Assembly: GCF_001894805.1 (NCBI RefSeq) | Contig: NZ_BCWX01000001.1 | Span: 806,001-870,000 of the forward strand | DNA from: Rhodococcus globerulus NBRC 14531 | GTDB taxonomy: Bacteria > Actinomycetota > Actinomycetes > Mycobacteriales > Mycobacteriaceae | DNA: 64,000 bases | Direction of reading: 5' to 3' | Part shown: one piece after another, positions 1-8,106 of the stretch | Layout: each line of letters opens with the position of its first letter | Numbering within the stretch: position 1 is the first letter of the stretch | The notes under the pieces: model-generated | What the model saw: the letters and a program-made list of their open reading frames with translations, nothing else | What the model was told of the DNA's origin: nothing | Databases searched by the model: none | Translations under genes and position numbers: made by a program

Positions 1-642
1 CAGGCATCAGGCGTCGGATCAGCGAAGTTGCGCAAGGATCTTTCGTTCCTCGGTCCCAACGGTGTTCGCGGCGTCGGGTACGACGTCACCAAACTTCGCA
101 TCCGCATCGAGCGTGCGCTCGGGCTGGACCGCGGACACAAGGTTGTTCTGGTGGGCGTCGGAAACCTCGGGAAAGCACTGGTCGGCTACGGCGGGTTCAG
201 CCGTCGTGGATTCGAGATGGTCGGACTCTTCGACAGCGACGCCGCTCGCGTCGGAACCCAGGTGGGGGATCTGACCGTGCGGGACACCGCCGAACTCGAA
301 TTCGCGTGCCGCGAACTGAAGGCCACCATCGGCGTCATCTCCACTCCGGACGAGGCCGCGCAGGACGTATGCGATCAGTTCGTTCGCGCCGGCCTCCTCT
401 GCATCATGAGTTTCTCGCCGATCGCTCTCGACGTTCCGGATCACGTGGAACTGCGACGGGTCGACTTGGCAGTCGAAATGCAGGTTCTCTCGTTCAACAG
501 TGCACGCAACGCAGATCAGGCGTCAGCTGCACCAAGAGTGCGCGTCGCTCATGCGGCACCCGCTTCGTCCCGTCCCTCCACAAGTTCACCCGCTCCGGTC
601 GGAGCAGGTTCGACAAGAAACGGATCAGTGATCGCGCCGTGA
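1..642 (+). CDS. rex: Redox-sensing transcriptional repressor Rex, 5' truncated by window edge
   Basis: Rex binds DNA when NAD+ is high and lets go when NADH rises, controlling respiratory genes. The reading frame is open from base 1, so the N-terminal winged-helix is only partly present ([12 protein letters not shown] near the edge, followed by GVRGVGYD). The Rossmann NAD(H) domain follows with [13 protein letters not shown] and the acidic strand end GLFDSD. The C-terminal tail after about residue 165 of the visible part is Ser/Pro/Ala-rich and variable. The stop overlaps the hemA start (GTGA), so rex is the first visible gene of the haem operon, an arrangement known in Streptomyces and mycobacteria. 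The Rex operator would lie upstream of the window. Confidence 0.93.
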   Translation, partial: QASGVGSAKLRKDLSFLGPNGVRGVGYDVTKLRIRIERALGLDRGHKVVLVGVGNLGKALVGYGGFSRRGFEMVGLFDSDAARVGTQVGDLTVRDTAELEFACRELKATIGVISTPDEAAQDVCDQFVRAGLLCIMSFSPIALDVPDHVELRRVDLAVEMQVLSFNSARNADQASAAPRVRVAHAAPASSRPSTSSPAPVGAGSTRNGSVIAP

Positions 643-2000
643 GTGTTTTGCTTGTCGGGGTTTCGCATAGAACTGCGCCCGTGCCGGTTCTCGAGCGAGT
701 GGCGGTGACCGACACCGACCGTCCGAAGTTGATCGACAAGCTTCTGGCGTCGTCGCACATCACCGAGGCGATGATCGTCTCCACCTGTAACCGGGTAGAG
801 GTATATGCAGTCGTGGACGCATTCCACGGCGCTCTCACCGAGGTCGGCGAGATCCTCTCCGACCATTCCGGTCTGGACCTGACGGCCCTGCATGCCCACG
901 CCTACGTGCGGTACAGCGAAGCTGCCGTCGAGCATCTCTTTGCCGTCGCGAGCGGACTCGACTCGATGGTGATCGGCGAGCAGCAGATCCTCGGCCAGAT
1001 TCGTACTGCCTACGCGTCGTCCGACGCGCAGCAGGCGGCAGGGCGGGTTGTGCACGAGCTTGCCCAGCAGGCACTGCGTGTCGGCAAGCGGGTGCACTCC
1101 GAAACCGGAATAGATTCTGCCGGAGCATCAGTGGTGTCGGTGGCGCTCGACCGCGCTGCCGGAATCCTCGGTGACGGTGGATTGGTCGGGCGCACCGCAG
1201 TGGTTGTCGGCGCAGGTGCGATGGGCGGACTGTCGGTCGCGCACCTGACCCGCGCCGGAATCGATCGCATCATTGTGGTCAACCGCACCCGCGAGCGTGC
1301 CGAGCACTTGGCGGACACCGCTCGTTCCAACGGCGTCATCGCCGAAGCTGTTGATTTCGAGCAGCTTTCAGCGGTCATGGCGCAGGCGGACGTGTTGGTG
1401 ACCTGTACCGGCGCGGTCGGAGCAGTAGTCACATTGGCCGACGCGCACCGCGCGCTCGCCGAACCCGATCGCAACCCGAACAAGCATCTTGTCATCTGCG
1501 ACCTCGGTCTGCCCCGCGACATCGACCCTGCAGTATCGGGTCTGCCCGGCGTCACGGTCCTGGACATGGAAGCGCTGCAACGAGATCCGGCTGCCGGGGC
1601 CGCGGCATCCGACGCCGACGCTGCCCGCGCCATCGTTGCCGGTGAGTTGGCGATGTACCTGGCCGGTCAACGACTCGCCGAGGTCACACCCACGGTAACG
1701 GCTCTGCGGCAGCGCGCCGCAGATGTCGTCGAATCCGAACTGATGCGCCTCGATTCGCGGTTGCCCGATCTCGACGATCCGCAACGCGACGAAGTAGCAC
1801 GCACCGTACGACGCGTCGTGGACAAACTGCTTCACGCACCTACCGTGCGCGTCAAGCAACTGGCGTCGGCGCCTGGCGGAGATTCATACGCGGCCGCGCT
1901 GCGTGAACTATTCGAACTCAGCCCGGCATTGCCCGCGGCAGTGGCCGCACCCACCGATCGGGTGGACGGCGATCGCGGTGGAAGGGACAAGCAGGTATGA
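639..2000 (+). CDS. hemA: Glutamyl-tRNA reductase HemA
   Basis: HemA reduces glutamyl-tRNA(Glu) to glutamate-1-semialdehyde with NADPH, the first committed step of C5 tetrapyrrole synthesis. The protein is 453 aa if it starts at the GTG overlapping the rex stop. This start gives the family N-terminus [15 protein letters not shown]; the open frame extends upstream inside rex but that part has no family similarity. The catalytic cysteine is Cys50 in VSTCNRVE. The signature [10 protein letters not shown] and the NADPH loop VGAGAMGGL follow, and a helical C-terminal dimerisation region ends the protein. It overlaps hemC by ATGA, so the two are probably translationally coupled. HemL, the next enzyme, is encoded separately at 22901. 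Confidence 0.97.
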   Translation: MSVLLVGVSHRTAPVPVLERVAVTDTDRPKLIDKLLASSHITEAMIVSTCNRVEVYAVVDAFHGALTEVGEILSDHSGLDLTALHAHAYVRYSEAAVEHLFAVASGLDSMVIGEQQILGQIRTAYASSDAQQAAGRVVHELAQQALRVGKRVHSETGIDSAGASVVSVALDRAAGILGDGGLVGRTAVVVGAGAMGGLSVAHLTRAGIDRIIVVNRTRERAEHLADTARSNGVIAEAVDFEQLSAVMAQADVLVTCTGAVGAVVTLADAHRALAEPDRNPNKHLVICDLGLPRDIDPAVSGLPGVTVLDMEALQRDPAAGAAASDADAARAIVAGELAMYLAGQRLAEVTPTVTALRQRAADVVESELMRLDSRLPDLDDPQRDEVARTVRRVVDKLLHAPTVRVKQLASAPGGDSYAAALRELFELSPALPAAVAAPTDRVDGDRGGRDKQV

Positions 2001-2971
2001 GCACCACACCACTGCACTCCGAGGGCACCCTGCGGATCGGTACTCGCGGAAGCCTTCTCGCCACCACACAAGCCGGAACCGTGCGCGACGCACTCATTGC
2101 GGCCGGGCACCCGGCTGAACTGGTCATCATCAAGACCAAGGGCGATCAGTCCACCGATCCAGTGCAGAAGATCGGCGTCGGCGTGTTCACGGCGGAGCTT
2201 CGAGAAGCGTTGGCAGACAACCGCGTCGACGTTGCCGTGCATTCGTACAAGGACTTGCCCACTGCGCAGGACGAGCGTTTCGTGATCGCAGCGATCCCGC
2301 CTCGCGAAGATCCGCGTGATGCGCTGGTTGCCCGTGACGGCCTGGTGCTCGGTGAACTTCCGGCGGGATCCAAGGTCGGAACCTCTGCGCCGCGACGAGT
2401 GTCACAGCTCGCGGCCCTCGGCCTCGGGCTCGACATCGTGCCGCTGCGCGGAAACCTGCAGCGCCGGCTCGGCAAGGTCGAATCCGGTGAACTCGATGCC
2501 GTGATCCTCGCTCGCGCCGGTCTGTCCCGCATCGGCCTCCTTGATCTCATCACCGAGAACATCGAGCCCGTTCAGATGCTTCCGGCGCCGGCGCAGGGTG
2601 CGCTGGCAGTCGAATGTCTCTCTGCCAATGAAGAATTGGTGGCGATACTCGCAGAGCTCGATCACGCGGACACACGTGCGGCGGTCATCGCCGAACGCGC
2701 CCTGCTGGCCGAACTCGAAGCGGGATGTACTGCCCCCGTAGGGGCACTCGCCGAAGTTGTCGAATCAATCGACGACAACGGCAAGATTTTCGACGAACTG
2801 TCGATCCGCGGCTGCGCAGCCGCATTCGACGGTTCGGACGTCATCCGTACCGGTGCAGTCGGTGCACCGGACAACGCCGAGGAACTCGGCAGAGCGGTGG
2901 CCCGAGAGTTACTCGAACTCGGCGCCCGAGAGTTGATGAACGTGACCACAGGCGAGGCCGCCGATGTTTGA
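1997..2971 (+). CDS. hemC: Porphobilinogen deaminase (hydroxymethylbilane synthase) HemC
   Basis: HemC joins four porphobilinogen units into the linear tetrapyrrole hydroxymethylbilane. The 324-aa protein has the usual family length. Visible motifs are [14 protein letters not shown] at the N-terminus, [11 protein letters not shown] and VHSYKDLPT in domain 1, the phosphate/propionate-binding KVGTSAPRR and [10 protein letters not shown], and the dipyrromethane attachment cysteine, Cys244, in [10 protein letters not shown]. It starts within the hemA stop (ATGA) and lies 60 bp before hemD in the same operon. Nothing is unusual in the sequence. Confidence 0.97.
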   Translation: MSTTPLHSEGTLRIGTRGSLLATTQAGTVRDALIAAGHPAELVIIKTKGDQSTDPVQKIGVGVFTAELREALADNRVDVAVHSYKDLPTAQDERFVIAAIPPREDPRDALVARDGLVLGELPAGSKVGTSAPRRVSQLAALGLGLDIVPLRGNLQRRLGKVESGELDAVILARAGLSRIGLLDLITENIEPVQMLPAPAQGALAVECLSANEELVAILAELDHADTRAAVIAERALLAELEAGCTAPVGALAEVVESIDDNGKIFDELSIRGCAAAFDGSDVIRTGAVGAPDNAEELGRAVARELLELGARELMNVTTGEAADV

Positions 2972-3031
2972 CACAACCTATTGCACTTGCACCAAGTTCC
3001 CATTTCGATACAGCGCACTGGAGAATCACCG

Positions 3032-4594
3032 ATGACCCGAGTCCGAAAGAACACTCCCGGACGGATCCTGTTCGTGGGATCGGGACCGGGCGACCCCGCC
3101 CTGCTCACCGTTCGCGCACGCGACGTCCTCACCGGCGCAGCCTTGGCATTCACCGATCCTGATGTGGACAAGGGCGTCGTCGCTCTCGTGGGCATCGACA
3201 TGGGTCGCGACGAGGAAACCGGCGAACTGATCGCCGACGTGCGTCCCGCACTCGGGGAACCGGCCGAGGTCGCCAAAACTCTTGTGCACGAAGCCAAGAA
3301 CGGCCACGACGTCGTCCGTCTCGTCTCGGGTGATCCGCTTACCACGGATTCCGTGATCGCCGAGGTCACCGCGGTGGCACGCACCCAGGTTCAGTTCGAG
3401 GTCCTGCCAGGACTGCCCTCCGGCTCAGCGGTTCCCAGCTATGCCGGCATGGCACTGGGATCGGGACACACCGAAGCCGACGTGCGCGGCGAGGTCGACT
3501 GGGCCGCACTGGCCGCAGCACCGGGACCGCTGGTCCTGCACGCAACCTCCGGACACCTCGCCGAGACCGCCAGCGCGCTGGTCGAGAACGGCATGGCTCC
3601 GCAGACCCCCGCAGCGATCACCGTGCGCGGCACCACCCGGCAGCAGCGCACCGTCGAAGCAACGTTGGCGACGCTCAACGAGGCCGGCTCCGAACTGGTC
3701 GGCTCCTTGGTCATCACGGTCGGCAAGGTTGTCGCCCAACGAAACAAGATGTCCTGGTGGGAATCACGCGCACTGTACGGCTGGACCGTCCTCGTGCCGC
3801 GCACCAAGGATCAGGCCGGCGAGATGAGTGACCGTCTGGTCACCCACGGCGCCATCCCGATCGAGGTCCCGACCATCGCCGTCGAACCGCCGCGCAGCCC
3901 CGCTCAGATGGAACGCTCCGTCAAGGGACTCGTCGACGGTCGTTACCAGTGGGTCGTCTTCACCTCCACCAATGCTGTTCGCGCAGTGTGGGAGAAGTTC
4001 GAAGAATTCGGCCTCGATGCCCGCGCGTTCTCCGGCGTGAAGATCGCCTGCATCGGCGAAGCCACCGCAGCCAAGGTCCGCTCGTTCGGTATCAACCCCG
4101 AACTGGTGCCGAAGGGTGATCAGTCCAGTGAAGGGCTGCTGGCCGAATTCGCGCCGTACGACGACGTTTTCGATCCGGTCAACCGAGTTCTGTTGCCCCG
4201 CGCCGACATCGCGACCGAAACCCTCGCCGAAGGCCTGCGCGAACGTGGCTGGGAAATCGACGACGTCACCGCCTACCGCACGGTGCGCGCCGCACCGCCT
4301 GCCGCCGAGACCCGCGAGATGATCAAGACCGGCGGATTCGACGCCGTGTGCTTCACCTCGTCCTCGACGGTGCGCAACCTTGTCGGTATCGCCGGCAAGC
4401 CGCACGCTCGCACTCTGGTTGCGTGCATCGGTCCGAAGACCGCCGAAACCGCTATCGAGTTCGGACTGCGCGTCGACGTGCAGCCCGAAACCTCGCAGGT
4501 AGGGCCGCTGGTCGAGGCACTGGCCGAGCACGCCGCTCGCCTGCGCGCCGAGGGTGCATTGCCGCCTCCGCGCAAGAAGTCACGTAGGCGCTAA
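3032..4594 (+). CDS. hemD: Uroporphyrinogen-III synthase fused to a divergent methyltransferase-like domain
   Basis: This 520-aa fusion closes and inverts hydroxymethylbilane to uroporphyrinogen III through its C-terminal HemD half (from about residue 250, [18 protein letters not shown], with [11 protein letters not shown] and [13 protein letters not shown]). The N-terminal half resembles SUMT/CobA methyltransferases: it keeps the SAM-loop [16 protein letters not shown] but is weak elsewhere, with VRLVSGDP followed by TTDSV instead of the usual FGRGGEE block. The start chosen is the ATG with GGAGAATC upstream; the open frame extends further 5' without a ribosome site. This fusion is normal for actinobacterial haem operons. 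Whether the methyltransferase half is active (sirohaem/B12 branch) cannot be told here. Confidence 0.93.
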   Translation: MTRVRKNTPGRILFVGSGPGDPALLTVRARDVLTGAALAFTDPDVDKGVVALVGIDMGRDEETGELIADVRPALGEPAEVAKTLVHEAKNGHDVVRLVSGDPLTTDSVIAEVTAVARTQVQFEVLPGLPSGSAVPSYAGMALGSGHTEADVRGEVDWAALAAAPGPLVLHATSGHLAETASALVENGMAPQTPAAITVRGTTRQQRTVEATLATLNEAGSELVGSLVITVGKVVAQRNKMSWWESRALYGWTVLVPRTKDQAGEMSDRLVTHGAIPIEVPTIAVEPPRSPAQMERSVKGLVDGRYQWVVFTSTNAVRAVWEKFEEFGLDARAFSGVKIACIGEATAAKVRSFGINPELVPKGDQSSEGLLAEFAPYDDVFDPVNRVLLPRADIATETLAEGLRERGWEIDDVTAYRTVRAAPPAAETREMIKTGGFDAVCFTSSSTVRNLVGIAGKPHARTLVACIGPKTAETAIEFGLRVDVQPETSQVGPLVEALAEHAARLRAEGALPPPRKKSRRR

Positions 4595-4599
4595 AGCGC

Positions 4600-4643
4600 C
4601 TGTGCGCCTTTCTGGTAGTGCCCACTACCGGAAAGGCGCACAG
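4600..4643 (+). terminator. Strong hairpin between hemD and hemB (attenuator or terminator)
   Basis: Bases 4600-4620 and 4623-4643 are reverse complements over 21 positions with one G-U wobble and almost no loop. The hairpin begins 5 bases after the hemD stop and ends 28 bases before the hemB GTG, leaving the AAGGAG ribosome site free. No T-tract follows, so a classical terminator is uncertain; processing, mRNA stabilisation or partial attenuation are alternatives. Confidence 0.6.
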
Positions 4644-4671
4644 CAACGTCCGACGAAGGAGAACCCGTCTC

Positions 4672-5646
4672 GTGTTTCCCACCCATCGTCCGCGCCGACT
4701 CCGGCGAACCCCTGCGCTTCGGCGACTGGTAGCGGAGACGACCCTCGAACCGCGGCACCTCGTGCTGCCGATGTTCGTTGCGGACGGGATCGCCGCCCCG
4801 CGTGAGATCTCCTCCATGCCTGGCGTATACCAGCACACTCTCGACTCGTTGCGAGCAGCGGCTACCGAGGCGGTGAGCGCCGGCGTCGGCGGTCTGATGC
4901 TGTTCGGTGTGCCCAAGCCCGAGGACAAGGACGCACAGGGATCGGGGGCTATCGACCCCGACGGAATTCTCAACGTCGGATTGCGGGCTCTCGCAGACGA
5001 ACTCGGTGATTCGACGGTCATCATGGCCGACACGTGTCTCGACGAGTTCACCGATCACGGGCACTGCGGAGTGCTGACACCGGCCGGCGCCGTCGATAAC
5101 GACGCGACCTTGATTCGATACGTCGAGATGGCGTTGGCTCAAGCAGATTCGGGTGCTCATCTCCTCGGGCCGAGCGGAATGATGGACGGGCAGGTCGGGG
5201 CGATTCGCGGCGCACTCGACGCGGCGGGGTACACCGAGGTCGGTCAGTTGGCGTACGCAGCGAAATACGCGTCGGCGTTCTACGGGCCGTTCCGCGAAGC
5301 AGTCGGATCCTCGCTGCAGGGTGACCGTCGTACCTATCAGCAGGACGCGGCCAACCGTCGTGAGTCGTTGCGCGAAGTTGATCTCGACATTGCCGAGGGC
5401 GCGGACATGGTGATGGTGAAGCCCGCCATGTCGTATCTCGACATCCTGCGCGAGACTGCGGACCGTTCACCGGTGCCGGTGGCTGCGTATCAGATCTCGG
5501 GGGAGTACTCGATGATCACAGCGGCTGCGCAAAACGGCTGGATCGATCGCGACGCCGCAGTTCTCGAATCGCTGACCAGCATCCGACGTGCCGGTGCCGA
5601 CGTCGTTCTCACGTACTGGGCGTCCGAGGTCGCCGGTTGGTTGTGA
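4672..5646 (+). CDS. hemB: Delta-aminolevulinic acid dehydratase (porphobilinogen synthase) HemB
   Basis: HemB condenses two aminolevulinates to porphobilinogen. The 324-aa length assumes the GTG start preceded by AAGGAGAA; an upstream in-frame ATG at 4618 lies inside the hairpin and lacks a ribosome site. The protein begins with [19 protein letters not shown] and has LVLPMFV. The Schiff-base lysines sit in [14 protein letters not shown] and [12 protein letters not shown]. The metal loop reads [13 protein letters not shown]: Cys122 and Cys132 are kept but the middle zinc cysteine of the E. coli-type enzyme is Asp124. It closes the rex-hemACD-hemB group. Confidence 0.97.
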   Translation: MFPTHRPRRLRRTPALRRLVAETTLEPRHLVLPMFVADGIAAPREISSMPGVYQHTLDSLRAAATEAVSAGVGGLMLFGVPKPEDKDAQGSGAIDPDGILNVGLRALADELGDSTVIMADTCLDEFTDHGHCGVLTPAGAVDNDATLIRYVEMALAQADSGAHLLGPSGMMDGQVGAIRGALDAAGYTEVGQLAYAAKYASAFYGPFREAVGSSLQGDRRTYQQDAANRRESLREVDLDIAEGADMVMVKPAMSYLDILRETADRSPVPVAAYQISGEYSMITAAAQNGWIDRDAAVLESLTSIRRAGADVVLTYWASEVAGWL

Positions 5647-5685
5647 GCTCGGACCAAGCCGGATGATCATGAAGTGCCGGACAGA

Positions 5686-5691
5686 TAGGCT
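5686..5691 (+). promoter_or_regulatory. Possible -10 element of a leaderless promoter
   Basis: TAGGCT lies 6 bases before the ATG at 5698, inside a small inverted repeat (GACAG, 5 bases, CTGTC). Transcription would start at or next to the ATG. No convincing -35 box is visible. Confidence 0.3.
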
Positions 5692-5697
5692 GTCATC

Positions 5698-6348
5698 ATG
5701 ACCGAGCCGTGGCAGCCTCCTCGCCAGGAACCGCCGTACGACAACCAACCGTCGTACGACAATCAGCAGTATCAGAACCAGCAGTTCCAGAATCAGTTCC
5801 ATCCGCTGGGCCCGATGCCGACCAATCCGTCGTCGCATCCTTCGGGCACGCAGAAGTCCGAGCCGCCGACCGACGTGGTGACGGCGATTCAGCTGTGGTG
5901 GGCAGTGGCTGTGCTCGGTGTGGTGCAGGGCGGCGCGATGATCGCGATGATGCTCGGTCAGAAGTCGTCGTTCATCGACGAGATGATGAGCAATCCCGCC
6001 GCCGCCGACGCGGGTCTCACCCGCTCGGACATCGAGAGTGTTTTCCCGATGGCTGTGGTGGTGTCGGTGATCATGATTTTGGTGTTCACCGCGCTTTTCC
6101 TGCTGGTCGTGCGATCGATGAGCCGCGGCAAGAACTGGGCGCGCATGCTGTTGACCTTTGGTGGGGTCTTCATGGTCGTCTCTGCGATTCCGGTGATTCT
6201 CGGTCTCGGTGGGGGCGGTGACGGTGCCACCCTGCTGTTCGGCGGCGCGCAGATCCTGCAAGCTGTCGCGGCCGTCGGTGCCATCGTGATGATGCATCGC
6301 AAGGAGTCGAATCCGTACTTTCTGAGGTTCCCCCCACAGTCCCGGTGA
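5698..6348 (+). CDS. Membrane protein with Pro/Gln/Tyr-rich N-terminus and four TM segments
   Basis: Unknown function. The first 60 residues are disordered and rich in P, Q, N and Y (QPSYDNQQYQNQQFQNQF), a cytoplasmic tail common in actinobacterial membrane proteins. Four hydrophobic segments follow at about residues 62-86, 117-140, 148-168 and 178-199, with a short polar loop near 90-115. The C-terminus is short and basic. It is downstream of hemB in the same direction with a 51-bp gap that may carry its own promoter. Mycobacteria, as I recall, have a membrane protein at the same place after hemB. No enzyme or transporter motif was recognised. Confidence 0.75.
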   Translation: MTEPWQPPRQEPPYDNQPSYDNQQYQNQQFQNQFHPLGPMPTNPSSHPSGTQKSEPPTDVVTAIQLWWAVAVLGVVQGGAMIAMMLGQKSSFIDEMMSNPAAADAGLTRSDIESVFPMAVVVSVIMILVFTALFLLVVRSMSRGKNWARMLLTFGGVFMVVSAIPVILGLGGGGDGATLLFGGAQILQAVAAVGAIVMMHRKESNPYFLRFPPQSR

Positions 6349-6365
6349 GGCGCCATGCGGGGTAG

Positions 6366-6381
6366 TGTGAATCAGGTCACG
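6366..6381 (+). promoter_or_regulatory. CRP/GlxR-like site
   Basis: TGTGA-6-TCACG matches the actinobacterial CRP/GlxR consensus TGTGA-6-TCACA at nine of ten positions. It lies 25 bases upstream of the small membrane-protein cluster that begins at 6407. Assigned by pattern only. Confidence 0.3.
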
Positions 6382-6406
6382 ACGGTAGTTGGGAGAGGCA
6401 AGCGCA

Positions 6407-6562
6407 GTGCATTCTCGAGACGCTTTGAACGCCGAGGGCACACATGACGCCCCACGACCGCGACGCAGCTCGCGAACCGAAATGATCGTATTTCTGCTGT
6501 TGGGTATATCCGTGATCGCCACTGCACTCCTGGTTGTCGTGCCAGGAGTCGTGAGTGGCTAG
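6407..6562 (+). CDS. Small single-pass membrane protein (51 aa)
   Basis: A short gene starting with GTG 9 bases after GGGAGAGG. The product has a basic, Arg-rich N-terminal part (PRPRRSSRTE) and one hydrophobic helix, about residues 26-48 (MIVFLLLGISVIATALLVVV), ending VPGVVSG. Its stop codon overlaps the start of the next gene by 8 bases (GTGGCTAG), the first of three identical-length overlaps in this cluster, which is the main argument that it is a real gene. Function unknown. Confidence 0.6.
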   Translation: MHSRDALNAEGTHDAPRPRRSSRTEMIVFLLLGISVIATALLVVVPGVVSG

Positions 6563-7016
6563 CGCGGACTCGGCACCTGTGACGACGTCGAAGAAAGTCC
6601 GGCCCCCCACCGCTGTCAACGCTGCCTTCTGGTTGTGGATAGCAAGTGCATTCCTCCTGATCCTGTTCGGCTTGATCAGTATGTCCAGCGCGTCGTACGA
6701 GCTCCGCGAACAGTTCGCCGATCAGGGGGTGTCGGCGGACAACATCGATACCTATGTCACGTTCGTTCGTGTGTCCGGTGTGGCGCTGTTGCTCAGCGGA
6801 TTGATCATCGGCGGCTTGGCCGGACCGACGCGGCTCGGCCGGAGGTTGTGTCGACGGATACTCGTCATCTATTCGGGAGTCTTTGTGTGGCTCCAGCTGG
6901 CACTGGTGATCACCGGTATCAGCACCGCTCTGGCGTTGGTTGTTCCGGTGATGCTGATCAGCGCGGGGGTGTCGATTTATCGGGGCTCGACGCGCAGCTG
7001 GTTTGCTCATGGCTGA
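6555..7016 (+). CDS. Four-TM membrane protein of unknown function
   Basis: 153 aa, starting at a GTG inside the end of the preceding small gene. After a polar N-terminus (SADSAPVTTSKKVRPPT) come hydrophobic segments at about residues 18-40, 65-84, 98-119 and 121-142. A loop of charged residues lies between TM1 and TM2 (YELREQFADQGVSADNID). No catalytic motif is seen. The 8-base overlap with the next gene (ATGGCTGA) suggests it is made together with it. It could be a small integral-membrane regulator or envelope protein. Confidence 0.75.
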   Translation: MASADSAPVTTSKKVRPPTAVNAAFWLWIASAFLLILFGLISMSSASYELREQFADQGVSADNIDTYVTFVRVSGVALLLSGLIIGGLAGPTRLGRRLCRRILVIYSGVFVWLQLALVITGISTALALVVPVMLISAGVSIYRGSTRSWFAHG

Positions 7017-7530
7017 CAACGCGTCCGAGGTTCTGTTCTACGAGCCTGGTTCGCGGATGTCGGCTGTTGCCCTCGGTCCGGCGTTCTGCCTGGTGGCTCT
7101 GGTGATCGAATTGTTCACCGGGCCGGTGGTGCACTGGTTCGGATTGGCAATGTTCGCGGTGATTCTGACGGGCTTGGTCTACGTGCAGGTCACCGCCGCG
7201 CGCCGGCATGTGAGCGTCGAGTTGACCGACGCGATGCTTCGTCAGGGCACCGAGGAGGTTCCGGTCGACGAAATCGCCGAGGTGTTTCCCGAATCGGACG
7301 ACTCCGCCTACGAAGACGAAATGGAGCCGTGGGAAACCGCCCGAGCGCTCGGCGAACTGTCCGGAGTGCCACGTCGTCGTCACAGCATCGGCTTGCGGCT
7401 GACGACGGGTGGTCTGGTCCGAGCCTGGGCGAAGGACGACATCGTGTTGCGTGAGGCGTTGAATCAGGTAATGGCGCGCCGCGGCGAAGCGGAAAGTGCG
7501 CGAGATTCCGAGAGGGTGTCCGATGACTAG
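7009..7530 (+). CDS. Two-TM protein with C-terminal cytoplasmic domain, unknown function
   Basis: 173 aa from the ATG overlapping the preceding stop; a TTG two codons earlier is the alternative. Two hydrophobic segments lie close together at about residues 16-37 and 40-60, followed by a roughly 110-residue soluble domain. This domain has a very acidic patch (PESDDSAYEDEMEPWE) and a basic beta-rich part (RRRHSIGLRLTTGGLVRAWA), an architecture resembling PH-like membrane-tethered domains, though I cannot name a family. It ends in an 8-base overlap with the next gene (ATGACTAG). Confidence 0.75.
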   Translation: MADNASEVLFYEPGSRMSAVALGPAFCLVALVIELFTGPVVHWFGLAMFAVILTGLVYVQVTAARRHVSVELTDAMLRQGTEEVPVDEIAEVFPESDDSAYEDEMEPWETARALGELSGVPRRRHSIGLRLTTGGLVRAWAKDDIVLREALNQVMARRGEAESARDSERVSDD

Positions 7531-7780
7531 AAAAGTCGATGCCAAGACCTTGGTAGGTGTTCTGGGTATGGTCGCGGCGCTGACGCTGGCGCTCGTGTGC
7601 TGGCGATCAGGGCTGACCACGTCGACCTTCGGTCCGATTATCGAGGGCGCACCGTCGTTCGAGGGCACCCACTACGACGGACTGTGGATTTCCGGTGCCG
7701 GTCTGGCTCTCTTGCTGGCCGGGCTCATGGCGATCGATGTGACGCGTCGGCTCCGTATGGCATACGTCGCATCCGACTAA
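7523..7780 (+). CDS. Small two-TM membrane protein (85 aa)
   Basis: The start at the ATG in the 8-base overlap with the previous stop gives MTRKVDAKTL followed by a hydrophobic helix at about residues 8-28 and a second at about 56-76, with an extracytoplasmic loop of about 27 residues containing GAPSFEGTHYDG. Both ends are basic. The loop keeps no cysteines. It is the last gene of the four-gene overlapping cluster. An in-frame start 27 bases upstream exists but would remove the conserved overlap pattern. Confidence 0.65.
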   Translation: MTRKVDAKTLVGVLGMVAALTLALVCWRSGLTTSTFGPIIEGAPSFEGTHYDGLWISGAGLALLLAGLMAIDVTRRLRMAYVASD

Positions 7781-7782
7781 GC

Positions 7783-7805
7783 ACTATACGGGTAGGGGGT
7801 ATAGT
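7783..7805 (+). promoter_or_regulatory. CsoR-type operator overlapping the csoR promoter
   Basis: The 23-bp element has 7-base arms (ACTATAC and GTATAGT) around a G-rich centre, the pattern known for copper-sensing CsoR operators. The right arm contains TATAGT, a good -10 box, 6 bases before the csoR ATG, so the transcript would be leaderless and bound CsoR would block it. Confidence 0.65.
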
Positions 7806-7811
7806 GGCGTT

Positions 7812-8093
7812 ATGAGTGGTTACAGCCCCGAGCAGGACGATCTGCTCAAACGTCTTCGCCGCATCGAAGGTCAGGTCGCGGGTATCTCGCGCATGGTTGC
7901 CGACGATCGGTACTGCATCGACGTCCTGACGCAGGTTTCGGCCGCAACCAGCGCGTTGCAGTCCGTGTCCCTGAAGCTTCTCGACGCGCATCTTGCCGGC
8001 TGTGTTGTCGAAGCCGCCAAGCAGGGCGGTCCGGAAGCCGACGCCAAGATCAAGGAAGCTCAGGCAGCGATCGCTCGCCTCGTTCGTTCCTGA
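7812..8093 (+). CDS. csoR: CsoR-family metal-sensing transcriptional repressor
   Basis: CsoR-family proteins are all-helical tetramers that bind Cu(I) and release DNA. The 93-aa protein has the family start EQDDLLKRLRRIEGQVAGI and the three metal ligands in the usual spacing: Cys36 in DRYCIDVL, His61 in LLDAHLAGC and Cys65 in the same segment. This Cys-His-Cys set points to copper sensing rather than the nickel or formaldehyde branches. No copper ATPase or chaperone gene is adjacent, so either the targets are elsewhere or it only regulates itself through the operator directly upstream. Confidence 0.88.
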   Translation: MSGYSPEQDDLLKRLRRIEGQVAGISRMVADDRYCIDVLTQVSAATSALQSVSLKLLDAHLAGCVVEAAKQGGPEADAKIKEAQAAIARLVRS

Positions 8094-8106
8094 GTAGCTG
8101 TTCGGT

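Noticed and set aside
306-638. Upstream extension of the hemA frame
   Set aside because: It runs through rex in another frame and has no similarity to glutamyl-tRNA reductase; the GTG at 639 gives the normal N-terminus.
4618-4671. ATG start for hemB at 4618
   Set aside because: It lies inside the 21-bp hairpin and has no ribosome site; the GTG at 4672 has AAGGAGAA and the expected N-terminus.
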